64,000 nt of DNA from Acidiphilium rubrum (GCF_900156265.1 NZ_FTNE01000014.1:22470-86469); one strand, 5' to 3'; positions 36,610 to 46,818 are shown, numbered from the stretch's first letter. Program-made: numbers and translations. Notes: generated by a model from the letters alone, not told the origin.

Positions 36610-37131
36610 ATGCAGTACGAAGCCATGCACGGCTTGCTTTGGACCAAAGGCACCTTCTGGGTGACCGTGGCAGTTTTGATATTCCTCGGTTTTTTCGGGC
36701 GCAAGTTGATCAACGCCATCGTCTCGTTGCTCGATCGCCGGAGCCAGGCGATCCAGCAGGAGCTTGACGAAGCTGCCCGCCTTCGGGCGGAAGCTGAGAG
36801 AATGCTTAAGGACGCTGAAGCGCGGCGGGAAGCTGCCATCGCTCAGGCGGCCGATATGGTCGCGCTCGCCGGCCGCGAAGCTGAGCGCCTTGCCGCCGAA
36901 TTGCTCGCCGACGCCGAGGCATCGGCGCGTCGGCGCGAACAGATGGCCAAAGCGCGCATAGCGGCGGCCGAAACCGCGGCGATTGCCGAAGTGCGGAATG
37001 CCGCCGCAAATTTGGCCGTGAAGGTGACTGAGCGCATTCTGGCCGAAACAATCGATGGCGAGCACGATCAATCCCTGGTCGATCAGGCGATCAACGACCT
37101 GCCGGCGGCGTTGCGCAAACAAGCCGCCTGA
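36610..37131 (+). CDS. atpF: ATP synthase F0 subunit b
   Basis: A 173-residue stator subunit with one N-terminal membrane helix (WVTVAVLIFLGFFG) and a long helical stalk (QAIQQELDEAARLRAEAERMLKDAEARREAAI in part). The ATG at 36610 follows AAGGGG by 8 bp. End of the F0 operon; the F1 genes are elsewhere, as usual in alphaproteobacteria. Confidence 0.92.
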   Translation: MQYEAMHGLLWTKGTFWVTVAVLIFLGFFGRKLINAIVSLLDRRSQAIQQELDEAARLRAEAERMLKDAEARREAAIAQAADMVALAGREAERLAAELLADAEASARRREQMAKARIAAAETAAIAEVRNAAANLAVKVTERILAETIDGEHDQSLVDQAINDLPAALRKQAA

Positions 37132-37237
37132 AACTGATCGAGCTACCCGGCATGGCGTAAACCGGCTTCGGTTGATATAGCGAGGCGCCGGCGGCCGTTC
37201 CGATCCACTCTCCGCCGCCGCCACATGAGGTTACGCC

Positions 37238-38002
37238 ATGGCTCGTCGCCGACAACTCTACGAAGGCAAAGCGAAAATCCTGTACGAGGGGCCGGAGCCC
37301 GGCACTCTTGTGCAATACTTCAAGGACGATGCCACGGCGTTCAACGCACAGAAAAAGGGAACCATCCCCGGCAAAGGCGTTCTGAACAACCGGATCAGCG
37401 AGTTCCTGATGCTGCGGTTGGCGGAGGTGGGAATTCCAACCCATTTCATTCGCCGCCTCACCATGCGCGAGCAACTGATCAGGGAAGTTGAAATCGTCCC
37501 GATCGAGGTGGTGGTTCGCAATATCGCCGCCGGCAGCATGAGCACCCGGCTCGGCATTGCCGAGGGAACCAGGCTGCCGCGCAGTATCATCGAATATTAT
37601 TATAAGAACGACGCGCTGAACGATCCGATGGTAGCGGAAGAGCATATTACCGCCTTTGGGTGGGCGAGCCCGCAGGATATGGACGACATCGTCCACCTTA
37701 CTCTTCGGATAAACGATTTCCTGACCGGACTGTTTCTCGGTGTCGGCATTACGCTGGTGGATTTCAAAGTCGAGTTCGGTCGGCTCTGGGAAAACGAAGA
37801 CATGCGCATCGTGCTGGCGGATGAAATCAGTCCGGACAACTGCCGCTTATGGGATACCAAGACCAACGAAAAAATGGACAAGGACCGCTTCCGGCGCGAT
37901 CTGGGGCGCGTTGAAGAGGCTTATCAGGAGGTTGCCAAGCGCCTTGGCATTCTACCGGAAGCCGGCATGCGCGATATGAAGGGCCCGGAGTTGATGCAAT
38001 GA
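37238..38002 (+). CDS. purC: Phosphoribosylaminoimidazole-succinocarboxamide synthase
   Basis: A 254-residue SAICAR synthetase of purine synthesis. It has the N-terminal [12 protein letters not shown], the [14 protein letters not shown] region, and LVDFKVEFG and [14 protein letters not shown] signatures. It overlaps purS by 4 bp and lies 106 bp after the F0 operon. Confidence 0.95.
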   Translation: MARRRQLYEGKAKILYEGPEPGTLVQYFKDDATAFNAQKKGTIPGKGVLNNRISEFLMLRLAEVGIPTHFIRRLTMREQLIREVEIVPIEVVVRNIAAGSMSTRLGIAEGTRLPRSIIEYYYKNDALNDPMVAEEHITAFGWASPQDMDDIVHLTLRINDFLTGLFLGVGITLVDFKVEFGRLWENEDMRIVLADEISPDNCRLWDTKTNEKMDKDRFRRDLGRVEEAYQEVAKRLGILPEAGMRDMKGPELMQ

Positions 38003-38238
38003 AGGCTGTCGTTACCGTCAAGCTCAAGCCCGGGGTGCTCGACCCGCAAGGCAAGGCGATCGGGCACGCGCTCGAAGGGCTTGGTTTTGATGGCATTGCC
38101 GATGTGCGCGTTGGCAAGGTGATTGAACTCGACCTGCACGAGACCGATCCCGCCGCTGCCCGCGAGGCCGCCGCCGCCATGGCGCGCCGGTTGCTTGCCA
38201 ACACGGTGATCGAGAGTTTCGACGTCACACTTGCCTGA
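37999..38238 (+). CDS. purS: Phosphoribosylformylglycinamidine synthase subunit PurS
   Basis: A 79-residue small subunit that links PurL and PurQ in the FGAM synthase complex. It reads [29 protein letters not shown] and ends [12 protein letters not shown], the family pattern. It overlaps purC by 4 bp. purQ normally follows purS; here a potassium-channel gene does. Confidence 0.92.
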   Translation: MKAVVTVKLKPGVLDPQGKAIGHALEGLGFDGIADVRVGKVIELDLHETDPAAAREAAAAMARRLLANTVIESFDVTLA

Positions 38239-38306
38239 ACGCCGGATTGTCGGGTCCCGTGCGGGTCCCCATAATCACTGGATGAGTTCAATCAGCGGGA
38301 TGCGGC

Positions 38307-39557
38307 GTGCTCACCGGCGCTGCTGAGACCTTACACCCGGCGTTGCGGTCGATCAGGCTGTTTTACAATCGCTGGTACCGCCGCCTTCGGATGGATCTGT
38401 GGTTTCCGCAGCTGCCGCTCGCGATCGCCGTGGGCGGTGCCGGTGCGTTTGCGATCCTTCCGACTGTTCGGCGCTACGCTGCCGAATATCTACATCTCAA
38501 CCTCAGCCATTTGTTCAATGCTCTCCATCCGATTTCCGGCCATGTACCGCGACTCATCCTGTCGGGCGTACCGACGGTCGTGGTCGGGACGTTGCAGATC
38601 CTTATCGCGATCGGGCTGCTGGGTCGGTCACGCATCGCCTGGCTTTCGGCACTCGGCATCACCATCGCGCAATTGGCACTGACGATCCATCAATCCGCCG
38701 GCACGATCGTCTCAAGCGAAACGGTCTATATCGTCGTGCTACTTCTGGCCCTCGTGCTGGCACGCGACGCATTTTCACGATCATCGCTGGCCGCCGGCAC
38801 ATTATTCGCCCTGGCATCGGTCCTGGTTTTGATCGTCTATGGTACTCTAGGCTCGTTTCTGCTCGGCGCCGGCTTTACGCCGCCGATCACCAACCTGCCG
38901 AATGCCTTTTATTTTGTGATCGTGACCATGTCGACGGTAGGGTACGGCGACATCCTGCCAAAAAGCAATGAAGCGAGGCTGTTCGTCGTATCGTTGATCG
39001 TTCTCGGACTGACTGTGTTCGCGACGGCGCTGACTGCGGTGATCGGTCCGGTCCTGCAAAGCCGGATCAATCAGACGATGGGTCCCAGGAGAAAAAAAAT
39101 GAAACGCGTCAGTCACTTCATCATCACCGGACACGGCGCACTCGCCCGCAACACGGCGCGAGAATTGCGCAAGCGGGACGAACCGGTTCTGGTCATTATC
39201 GAGGATGGCGATACCAGCTTCGGCGATGCGGAAACCGTGATCGGCGACCCGACCGAGTTGGAAACTTTGCGCGAGGCTGGTGGCGAGCATGCGCGCGCGA
39301 TCCTGGCCCTCTCGGATGACGATTCCGAGAACGCCTTTGTTATTCTCGCGGTTCGCGAACTCGGCACGGATGCCAAAAAAGTTGCTGCCGTCAGCACGCG
39401 CAAGAATCTTGAGCGCGTACGCCGAGTTCATCCCGACATGATCCTGGCGGCGCCGGTATTCGGCAGCGAGGTACTCGCCATGGCACTGACCGAAGAAAAA
39501 ATCGACGGCGATTGGCTTTTGAGCCGATTTTTGGATGTCCGTCCGGCGAGCAATTAA
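38307..39557 (+). CDS. Potassium channel with RCK (TrkA-N) domain, Kch-like
   Basis: A 416-residue inner-membrane protein. About five hydrophobic segments lead to a pore helix and the selectivity filter TMSTVGYGD (residues 210-215), then the last helix, a basic linker (GPRRKKMKRV) and an RCK domain starting HFIITGHGALARNTARELRKR (about 266-400) with DPTELETL. A K+ conductance gated by cytoplasmic ligand is expected. The start is a GTG at 38307. No sign of co-function with the purine genes upstream. Confidence 0.85.
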   Translation: MLTGAAETLHPALRSIRLFYNRWYRRLRMDLWFPQLPLAIAVGGAGAFAILPTVRRYAAEYLHLNLSHLFNALHPISGHVPRLILSGVPTVVVGTLQILIAIGLLGRSRIAWLSALGITIAQLALTIHQSAGTIVSSETVYIVVLLLALVLARDAFSRSSLAAGTLFALASVLVLIVYGTLGSFLLGAGFTPPITNLPNAFYFVIVTMSTVGYGDILPKSNEARLFVVSLIVLGLTVFATALTAVIGPVLQSRINQTMGPRRKKMKRVSHFIITGHGALARNTARELRKRDEPVLVIIEDGDTSFGDAETVIGDPTELETLREAGGEHARAILALSDDDSENAFVILAVRELGTDAKKVAAVSTRKNLERVRRVHPDMILAAPVFGSEVLAMALTEEKIDGDWLLSRFLDVRPASN

Positions 39558-39570
39558 TCCAGGATGACCA

Positions 39571-40536
39571 TCACTCAGGCGGTTGCCAAATTCTGACGGC
39601 GGGACGGGCCTGTGCGGCCGCTTTGAGGCGGGCCTGCTCCAGTCCCTGGCGTGCCCGCATCAGCAGTGTCGCTGGATCATCGCCCGATTGCGGCCAACGT
39701 GACGCGATGCCAATTGCGGCGTGGCGGCCCGAGCCCGCCAACAGCGAATCCAGCCGGGCGACAATCCGATCGCCGCGCTCGGCCGCAATCAGATGATCGA
39801 CACCGTCGCACCACGCAGCAAGCCTGGTCGGGCCGATACGCCCGAGCAAATCGACCGGTCTTAGCAATTCCTGCAAGCAAGCCACCGAGCCTTTGACGAC
39901 GATTGATGAGGCCTCCGGCGCGCTCGAACCATCGCTGCGGACCCAGCCGAACGCGAACATCGTGCCGATTCTACCCTCGATATCAAGGCGATCGAATCGT
40001 CGATCGATCTGTTCGATGAAACTTGGCAAGCACCAAAGCCCGGTCTCGGGGTCCAGCGCGGGGGGAACCACGCCGTCAGACCCAAGCATCAACCGCTCCG
40101 CGAACGGTGCCAGCAGTGGCGCGATCTCGCGCAGAAGCCGCTCATCATCCGCATTCAACCGCCGATCACCGCAACTCCGCCATGCCACAAGGTAGACTTC
40201 AGCCGGCTTACCCTGCCCCGGTGTTGAACGCGGCACGACGACCGAGACCGTCTCGGCACCGGCAACATCTGCAAGGCCAATGCCGGCGGGGTAATCCGCA
40301 AGGACTGTATCGCCCTGCCCTGCCCCGACGGTGCGGCGGCAGGCCAGCACGATGCCAGCATCGGCCAGTTCGGTCGCGATCAGGGCACAGGCCGCGGAGA
40401 TGGCGGTTGCCGCGTCAGGCAAAGTGAGCAGACTGTCCAGCAAGCGTGCAAGTGCCGACCCTCTGGCCACAACGGCATCGGAAAGCGCTCTGCCGGCCGT
40501 TGCGTTCGGATAATGTACGATGTGCTGATCCGTCAT
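39571..40536 (-). CDS. GAF-like plus degenerate GGDEF domain protein
   Basis: A 321-residue soluble protein. Residues 20-150 look like a GAF domain. Residues 165-315 follow a diguanylate cyclase fold: [20 protein letters not shown] at its start, [20 protein letters not shown] where GRIGGDEF should be, and [28 protein letters not shown] at its end. The catalytic GGDEF residues are replaced (GPTRL), so cyclase activity is unlikely. The ATG at 40536 (MTDQHIV) is preferred to the longer frame from 40629. Divergent from dapD. Confidence 0.6.
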   Translation of the reverse strand: MTDQHIVHYPNATAGRALSDAVVARGSALARLLDSLLTLPDAATAISAACALIATELADAGIVLACRRTVGAGQGDTVLADYPAGIGLADVAGAETVSVVVPRSTPGQGKPAEVYLVAWRSCGDRRLNADDERLLREIAPLLAPFAERLMLGSDGVVPPALDPETGLWCLPSFIEQIDRRFDRLDIEGRIGTMFAFGWVRSDGSSAPEASSIVVKGSVACLQELLRPVDLLGRIGPTRLAAWCDGVDHLIAAERGDRIVARLDSLLAGSGRHAAIGIASRWPQSGDDPATLLMRARQGLEQARLKAAAQARPAVRIWQPPE

Positions 40537-40675
40537 GTCGGCACTATGCGATGACAAAATGAACGGATGGTTAATCGATCGGCCGGCTCCCGGCGTCCAA
40601 AGGAGCCTGGACAGCGTTGACAGCCCCACCGCTCCTGCTCATGGTCCGCCGTCATCAAAAACGGAACGCACACGC

Positions 40676-41515
40676 ATGGACCAGGCCTCCCTTCAGTCTG
40701 CAATCGAGATGCTTTGGCAGAACCGCGACAAGCTGGTCAGCGGCCAGCGGGGGGGCGAGCAGGCGGCCATTGTGGAGACGCTCGACCTGCTCGACCGTGG
40801 CGTTCTACGGGTTGCCGAATTGGAAAACGGCAACTGGACCGTTCATCAATGGGTCAAGCAAGCGATTTTATTGTCGTTCCGCATCATGCCCAACGCGCCG
40901 ATGCCAGGTGCGGGTGGCGCGCCGGTGTTCGATAAGGTCGCGATGAAATTCACCGGTTGGGATACAAACCGCTTCGCCGACGCCGGCATCCGCGCGGTGC
41001 CCGGGGCTGTGGTTCGCCACTCCGCGCATATTTCGCGCGGGGCGGTCCTGATGCCCTGTTTCATCAATGTGGGTGCACGGGTCGGTGAGGATACAATGAT
41101 CGATACGTGGTCGACCGTCGGGTCCTGCGCGCAGGTCGGCCGCAACTGTCATATCAGCGGCGGTGTTGGCATCGGCGGCGTGCTGGAACCGTTGCAGGCC
41201 AACCCCGTGATCATCGAGGACGATTGTTTCATTGGCGCCCGCTCGGAAGTAGCCGAAGGCGTGATCGTCGAACGTGGCGCGGTCCTCTCGATGGGTGTGT
41301 TTCTTGGCGCATCGACCCGAATCGTCGATCGGGCGACCGGCGACGTCAGCTACGGGCGGGTGCCGGCCTATTCGGTGGTGGTGCCCGGCAGCATGCCAGG
41401 CAAGCCCCTGCCGGACGGCTCGCAGGGGCCTTCGCTGGCCTGCGCCGTCATCGTCAAGCGAGTCGATGCGCAGACCCGTTCGAAAACCGCGATCAACGAG
41501 TTGTTGCGCGCGTGA
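40676..41515 (+). CDS. dapD: 2,3,4,5-tetrahydropyridine-2,6-dicarboxylate N-succinyltransferase
   Basis: A 279-residue left-handed beta-helix acyltransferase of the succinylase lysine/diaminopimelate route. Signatures: [36 protein letters not shown], hexapeptide repeats such as [22 protein letters not shown], and the C-terminal [14 protein letters not shown]. The ATG at 40676 gives the usual N-terminus. Its stop overlaps the dapE GTG. Confidence 0.95.
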   Translation: MDQASLQSAIEMLWQNRDKLVSGQRGGEQAAIVETLDLLDRGVLRVAELENGNWTVHQWVKQAILLSFRIMPNAPMPGAGGAPVFDKVAMKFTGWDTNRFADAGIRAVPGAVVRHSAHISRGAVLMPCFINVGARVGEDTMIDTWSTVGSCAQVGRNCHISGGVGIGGVLEPLQANPVIIEDDCFIGARSEVAEGVIVERGAVLSMGVFLGASTRIVDRATGDVSYGRVPAYSVVVPGSMPGKPLPDGSQGPSLACAVIVKRVDAQTRSKTAINELLRA

Positions 41516-42630
41516 TCCTGACCGATCCGCTGCCGCTGGCGCAGGCTTTGATCGCTTGTCCGTCCGTGACGCCGCAGGATGGCGGCGCGCAGACGGTTGT
41601 GGCCGATGCACTCAACCGGCTCGGCTTTACCGTCGAGACGCTGCGCTTTGGCAAGGTTGCCAATCTGATCGCGCGATTTGGCCAGGGCTCGCCCCATTTC
41701 GCCTTCGCAGGCCATACCGATGTCGTGCCTCCCGGCGGCGGTTGGCGGCATGATCCGTTTTCCGGCATCGTCGAAGACGGAGTGCTGTTCGGCCGCGGCG
41801 CGGTCGACATGAAGGGGGCGATTGCCGCCTTTATCGCGGGCTTCGCCGGCCGCGCCGCCGACGCGAGGACCGGCACGGTGTCCATGCTGATCACGGGCGA
41901 TGAGGAGGGCGAGGCGGTCGATGGTACGATGCGCATCCTCGACCATCTGCGCCAGACCGATGCCCTCCCCGATCTCTGCCTCGTCGGAGAGCCGACCTGC
42001 CGTGTGGCGCTCGGCGACACCATAAAAATCGGGCGTCGCGGATCGATCTCGGCGCGGATCACGGTGCGGGGCGTCCAGGGGCACGTGGCGTATCCGCACC
42101 TGGCGGATAACCCCGTGCACCGGCTTCTCACGGCGCTCGAAAGCTTGCGCGCCCGCGTGCTCGATACCGGGAACGACTGGTTCGAACCATCAAGCCTGCA
42201 GGTCACCAGCGTCGATGTCGACAATCCCACTGGCAACGTCATCCCGCCGGAGGCGAACGCCGCGCTGAACATCCGCTTCAACACCGAGCACGACGGCGCG
42301 GCGCTGGGCCGCTGGATCACCGCGACGGTGCAAGCCATCGCGCCCGACGCGCAGTGCGATATCAGGCTCAGCGGTGAGGCGTTCCTGACACAGCCGGGCG
42401 ATTTTACAGCAAAATTGGCCGCGGCGATCGGCGCGACGACAGGGATCAGCCCCAGGCTCGATACCGGGGGTGGCACTTCGGACGCGCGGTTTATCACCCA
42501 CTACTGTCCGGTCGCGGAGTTTGGTCTGGTGGGGCGCAGCATGCACCGCATCGACGAAGCGGTACCGGTGACGGAGCTTCGCGGTCTTGCTACGGTTTAT
42601 GGTGCCGTTCTCGATTCGATTTTCGCATGA
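41512..42630 (+). CDS. dapE: Succinyl-diaminopimelate desuccinylase
   Basis: A 372-residue M20 family di-zinc enzyme acting after dapD. Metal ligands sit in [25 protein letters not shown] and [12 protein letters not shown]; the C-terminal domain has GGTSDARFI. The GTG start at 41512 overlaps dapD by 4 bp; an in-frame extension far into dapD is a shadow. The next gene overlaps its stop. Confidence 0.95.
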   Translation: MILTDPLPLAQALIACPSVTPQDGGAQTVVADALNRLGFTVETLRFGKVANLIARFGQGSPHFAFAGHTDVVPPGGGWRHDPFSGIVEDGVLFGRGAVDMKGAIAAFIAGFAGRAADARTGTVSMLITGDEEGEAVDGTMRILDHLRQTDALPDLCLVGEPTCRVALGDTIKIGRRGSISARITVRGVQGHVAYPHLADNPVHRLLTALESLRARVLDTGNDWFEPSSLQVTSVDVDNPTGNVIPPEANAALNIRFNTEHDGAALGRWITATVQAIAPDAQCDIRLSGEAFLTQPGDFTAKLAAAIGATTGISPRLDTGGGTSDARFITHYCPVAEFGLVGRSMHRIDEAVPVTELRGLATVYGAVLDSIFA

Positions 42631-43235
42631 GCGGCAATCGCAAACGCGTCAAATTGCCCGAGGGCAACATCGTGCGTGGCCTGTTCCGGCTCGCCCGCGG
42701 CGATGTCGGGGGCATGCGCGAATTCGGCAACACAACGGAAGCGTTTTCCGCCTCCATTGCGCCGCTGCTGGCGTTTCCGCTGGTCAGTGCCGTTCTGTTC
42801 GGATTGACCGGGCACTGGCTCCTCGCCGTTGTCATGCTGTTGTCGCGAGTCTGCGGCGTGTTGCTGCAGCCGGTCATTACCGAACTGGCTGCCCGCTACC
42901 TTGCCAGCCGAGCGACCTGGCTGATCACCAGCACGGCGCTCAACTGGTCGATCTGGCTGCTGATTCCTCTCACGCTGATCGGCGGGCTGGTCTCGAGCGG
43001 GTTGGTCAGCCTCGGGATCGATGGGCGCTACGCCGTCATCGGCTCACTTGTTGGCAGTTTTGTCTATCTGCTCTGGATCCAATGCCTGATCATGCGTACG
43101 GGCCTGCGGCTGACCTGGCTGTTTGCGGTGCCGATCGTGATCGGGATGAATATTCTGATCCTGGCGGTCTGCCTTGAACCGTTCCTGGTGCATCCGAGCC
43201 TTATGGCTCTGATTGTTCATCCTGGCGTAAAGTGA
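42627..43235 (+). CDS. Hypothetical integral membrane protein
   Basis: A 202-residue protein with about five hydrophobic segments (roughly residues 42-60, 64-85, 100-120, 135-155 and 168-190) after a basic N-terminus with KLPEGNIVRGLFRLARGD. I do not recognise the family; it could be Yip1-like in shape. The ATG overlaps the dapE stop, so it is translated with the lysine genes. Its 3' end overlaps the convergent rsmI by 35 bp. Confidence 0.65.
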   Translation: MSGNRKRVKLPEGNIVRGLFRLARGDVGGMREFGNTTEAFSASIAPLLAFPLVSAVLFGLTGHWLLAVVMLLSRVCGVLLQPVITELAARYLASRATWLITSTALNWSIWLLIPLTLIGGLVSSGLVSLGIDGRYAVIGSLVGSFVYLLWIQCLIMRTGLRLTWLFAVPIVIGMNILILAVCLEPFLVHPSLMALIVHPGVK

Positions 43236-44109
43236 GTGCGCGCGCGTAAACCTGCTTGCGCGGCAGATCGAGCGCCCGCGCAACGGAAGTGGCCGCGTCC
43301 TTGATGCTCATGGTTTCGAGCGCGTCGTGCAAGGCATCGTCGAGTTCGGCATCGGTCGCGACATAATCAGGTGCGGGGCCGATCACCAGCGTGATCTCGC
43401 CGCGCGGGGCGGTGGTCCGAAAATGGACGGCCAGCCCCTCCAGCCCATCGCGCCGGATTTCCTCAAAGCGCTTGGTGAGCTCACGACCGACCGCTGCCGC
43501 GCGGTTGCCCAGCACTGCCACGCAATCATCGAGCGATGCGATCAGGCGGTGCGGTGCTTCGTAAAAGATCAATGTCGCGTTCAAACCCGCCCGCTCGGCG
43601 TTGGCCACCCGTTCCAGCACCGCACGCCGGGCGGCGGAACGCGGCGGCAGAAACCCCATGAACAGGAACGGATGGGGCGGCAGCCCCGATAGCGCCAGCG
43701 CCATCATCGCCGCATTCGGCCCCGGTACCGCGCTGATTGTGAGGCCCGCAGCGATCGCTGCGCGCACCAACCGAAATCCCGGATCGGCAATCAGCGGTGC
43801 GCCAGCATCGCTGACCAGGGCAAACCGGCGTCCGCCGCGCATTGCCGCAATCAGCGGTTCGGTCCGCCCGGCCTCGTTATGGTCGTGCAGGGCTTGCAGC
43901 CGCGTGGCAATGCCATTGAGCGCCAGTAATGGTGCTGTAACGCGCGTATCCTCGCACAATATGATATCGGACTCACGTAGCGCCGCTACCGCCCGCGGCG
44001 AGAGATCACCCAGGTTGCCGATCGGGGTGGAAACCAGCACAAGTGCAGGCCGATGATCCCCAACGGACTCGGTCGAATGAATAGGAGCTTCAGATGTCAC
44101 ACCGCGCAT
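43201..44109 (-). CDS. rsmI: 16S rRNA (cytidine(1402)-2'-O)-methyltransferase
   Basis: A 302-residue tetrapyrrole-methylase-fold enzyme. Signatures: LVSTPIGNLGDLSPRAVAAL, ILCEDTRVTAPLL, LVSDAGAPLIADPGF, VPGPNAAMMALALSGL and FYEAPHRLIASL. The ATG at 44109 has GAGG about 6 bp upstream. Its first 16 bp overlap the start of the divergent LpoA-like gene, an arrangement matching rsmI/lpoA in enterobacteria. Confidence 0.93.
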   Translation of the reverse strand: MRGVTSEAPIHSTESVGDHRPALVLVSTPIGNLGDLSPRAVAALRESDIILCEDTRVTAPLLALNGIATRLQALHDHNEAGRTEPLIAAMRGGRRFALVSDAGAPLIADPGFRLVRAAIAAGLTISAVPGPNAAMMALALSGLPPHPFLFMGFLPPRSAARRAVLERVANAERAGLNATLIFYEAPHRLIASLDDCVAVLGNRAAAVGRELTKRFEEIRRDGLEGLAVHFRTTAPRGEITLVIGPAPDYVATDAELDDALHDALETMSIKDAATSVARALDLPRKQVYARALTLRQDEQSEP

Positions 44110-45401
44110 TAACGCCTCTGAGGCTCACCCTGGCAACAGTAGCCGCGACATCTCTGCTTCTGTCATCCTGTACCGAACCCGCCCCCACCCTGCCCGGCGT
44201 CACCCCTGCAACGGGCATTGCGCCGCCGCCGGCCGCACCTGACAGCGGGCGGACGTCCGGCCCTGTCGCGTTGCTGGTGCCGTTGTCGGGGCCGCTGGCC
44301 GCGATCGGCCAGTCGATCGAACAATCGGTCAAGCTTGCTTTCACGGCACCGGGTGCGCCGGCGCTCGATGTGCGCGACACCGGCGGCACGCCGCAGGGGG
44401 CCGCCGCCGCCGCACAGGCTGCAATCGCGGCCGGCGATGGATTGATTCTCGGGCCGCTGACCAAAAACGATACCCAGGCCGTTGCACCGATCGCCCATGC
44501 CGCCAACGTTAACGTGCTGGCGTTCACCAATGACGAAACGGTCGCGGCCCCCGGCGTCTGGCCGCTCGGTGTTTCACCGGGGCAGCAGGTTCGCCGGGTT
44601 GTATCCTACGCCGCCGATCACGGACGTACCCGCACGGCCGCGATCCTGCCGGAAAACGCTTATGGTCGGCTGATGGGCAGCGCCTTGCAGGCGCAGGCGC
44701 AACAGCTTGGGGAACCATCGCCGCAGATCAGCTATTTCGGGTCATCGTTTTCCAGCCTGACCCAGACGGTGCGCAGCGTTTCCGACTTCGACAGCCGCGG
44801 CGCGGGAATCGAGGCGCGTATCCGCGCCGCGCGCGCCGAGGACAACGAAGCCGGGCGCATCGCCGCCGCCAAGCTGGAGCGCCAGCCGATTCCGCCGCCG
44901 CCGTTCGATGCGCTGCTGGTCGGCGCGACGGGTGAGCAGTTGGCGGAAATCGGCACGCTGCTGCCCTATTACGAGGCTGCCCCGCCGCAAATCCAATTGC
45001 TCGGCCCGGCACTCTGGGCGCGCGATGCAACGGCGATGGCCAGCCATGATTCGCTCCGCGGCGCGCTGTACGCGGCGCGCGACCCTTCGCTGGGCGTCGG
45101 ATTCCAACAGAAATTCCAGTCGGTTTATGGCAATCCGCCGCCCTCGAGCGTTGATAATGTCGCATTCGATGCTGGCGCCATCGCGGTTCTGGCCGCGCGC
45201 GAAGGGGGCTTCACGGCCGAGACTCTGACCAACCCGACCGGCTTTTCAGGGACCGACGGCGTCTTCCGCCTCGACGCGGACGGTCATGTCCAGCGTGGGC
45301 TCGCGGTGTTCAAGGTGGAGCCGGGCGGTCCGCAAATCGTCTCACCGGCACCATCCGACCTGCCGCCGCCGCCCGCCGCCGTCGCGCCACCAACCAGCTG
45401 A
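44094..45401 (+). CDS. LpoA/LppC-like penicillin-binding protein activator lipoprotein
   Basis: A 435-residue protein with a lipoprotein signal (lipobox LLSSC, Cys 26), a Pro-rich linker and a type I periplasmic-binding fold (VALLVPLSGPLAAIGQSIEQSVKLAF, DGLILGPLTKNDTQAVAPIAHAANV in part). This is the C-terminal domain type of LpoA, the activator of PBP1A. AGGAG lies 6 bp before the ATG. The divergent rsmI neighbour strengthens the call. The C-terminal tail is Pro/Ala-rich. Confidence 0.82.
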   Translation: MSHRALTPLRLTLATVAATSLLLSSCTEPAPTLPGVTPATGIAPPPAAPDSGRTSGPVALLVPLSGPLAAIGQSIEQSVKLAFTAPGAPALDVRDTGGTPQGAAAAAQAAIAAGDGLILGPLTKNDTQAVAPIAHAANVNVLAFTNDETVAAPGVWPLGVSPGQQVRRVVSYAADHGRTRTAAILPENAYGRLMGSALQAQAQQLGEPSPQISYFGSSFSSLTQTVRSVSDFDSRGAGIEARIRAARAEDNEAGRIAAAKLERQPIPPPPFDALLVGATGEQLAEIGTLLPYYEAAPPQIQLLGPALWARDATAMASHDSLRGALYAARDPSLGVGFQQKFQSVYGNPPPSSVDNVAFDAGAIAVLAAREGGFTAETLTNPTGFSGTDGVFRLDADGHVQRGLAVFKVEPGGPQIVSPAPSDLPPPPAAVAPPTS

Positions 45402-45417
45402 TCCCCCGGCAATATCA

Positions 45418-46818
45418 GTGAACCGCCCGATCGCGACGATTGCCGCCTGGCTCGGCTTTCCGCCGTTTATCGCTTTGATCATCGTGATCGCGACCGGAAC
45501 GCTGCGACCCTGGGAGGGGTTGCTCTGCCTGTTCGGCTGCATGGTCTGGTCGATCGGTGCCGGCGCGATTTTGGCGCGCGACCTGCGCCGATTCGGTGCC
45601 AGCCTGGCCGGCGAATCGGGGGGCGATTTCCACCTCGTCACGCCCGGACTTGCCCAGCTCGCCGAGCGGGCACGCCAGACGATCGATGCCGAACGCCGCT
45701 CGCGCCAAACGATCGCAACTGACGCCAGCACCAGCCAGTCGCTGCTCGAACGTCTGCCGGATGCGCTGTTCCAGTTCGAGGGGCCGCCCGGCATGCGCCG
45801 CGTGGTGTGGCGCAATCCCGCAGCGGCCAATGCCTATGGCACCGAGGAATCGGCGCTGCTGCGCCACCCTGCCCTGCGCACCGCATTACAGGCCGCCGAG
45901 GGAACCAACGAGCCGATTCGCACCACGGTCAGCCTTGCAGCACCGATTCCGCGCGATCTCGATGCAACCGTGATCCGCACCGATTCGAGCGATCGATCGG
46001 CACCGCTGTATTTGCTTTTGACCGACCGTACCCGTGAGCGCGGCCTGGAGCGGATGCGCGCCGATTTCGTAGCTAACGCGAGCCACGAGTTGCGCACGCC
46101 GCTGACCAGCCTGATCGGATTTATCGAAACATTGCAGGGACCCGCGCTGGGCGATGCTGAGGCGCTGCCGCGCTTTCTCACGATCATGGGCGAGCAGGCG
46201 GCACGGATGCAACGGATCATCGCGGATCTGCTCAGCCTGTCGCGCATCGAGATGACCGAACATCAGCCCCCGGCCGAGATGGTCGATATCGTGCCGCTGC
46301 TGCGCCAGGTCGCGGCGTTCATGGAGCCGATCCTGCGGGATGGCCGCACCAGCATAAAACTCGATCTGATGGATGAAATGCCCAGCATTCGCGGCGATGC
46401 CGGGCAGTTGACCCAGGTGTTCGGCAACCTGATCGACAATGCCGTGAAATACAGCGCCCTCAAGCACGGCAAGGGTGGCGGCGCGGTGACCTTGACCACG
46501 GTTGTGACGCCGACGCCGCAATACGCGGCACCCGGCATTCTGATCAGCGTCGCCGATGACGGTCCAGGCATCGCGCGCGAGCACCTGCCGCGCCTGACCG
46601 AGCGTTTCTACCGGGCGGACAAAGGGCGCTCGCGCGCGATCGGCGGAACCGGGCTTGGCCTTGCGATCGTCAAGCATGTGGTGTCACGTCACCGCGGCCG
46701 CCTGACCATCGAAAGTGTCGAGGGCGAAGGGACCACCTGCCATGTCTGGCTGCCGCTGATCGGAGAGACCAACCGCGCTGCGCCGGACCGGCCACGTCCT
46801 AAAGGGCGCGAGGGCTGA
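45418..46818 (+). CDS. PhoR-like sensor histidine kinase
   Basis: A 466-residue inner-membrane kinase. Two membrane helices (about 8-28 and 33-53), a PAS-like region (110-190), the H-box NASHELRTPLTSL (His 223), then NLIDNAVKYS, DDGPGIAREHLPRLTERFYR and GGTGLGLAIVKHVV. The layout is that of PhoR, the phosphate sensor. The GTG start at 45418 is 17 bp after the LpoA-like gene's stop. No response regulator or pst gene is adjacent, so the cognate partner is unknown. Confidence 0.85.
   Translation: MNRPIATIAAWLGFPPFIALIIVIATGTLRPWEGLLCLFGCMVWSIGAGAILARDLRRFGASLAGESGGDFHLVTPGLAQLAERARQTIDAERRSRQTIATDASTSQSLLERLPDALFQFEGPPGMRRVVWRNPAAANAYGTEESALLRHPALRTALQAAEGTNEPIRTTVSLAAPIPRDLDATVIRTDSSDRSAPLYLLLTDRTRERGLERMRADFVANASHELRTPLTSLIGFIETLQGPALGDAEALPRFLTIMGEQAARMQRIIADLLSLSRIEMTEHQPPAEMVDIVPLLRQVAAFMEPILRDGRTSIKLDLMDEMPSIRGDAGQLTQVFGNLIDNAVKYSALKHGKGGGAVTLTTVVTPTPQYAAPGILISVADDGPGIAREHLPRLTERFYRADKGRSRAIGGTGLGLAIVKHVVSRHRGRLTIESVEGEGTTCHVWLPLIGETNRAAPDRPRPKGREG

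Noticed and set aside
37160..37173. Hairpin between atpF and purC as a terminator
   Set aside because: Stem of only five pairs and no T-run; not convincing.
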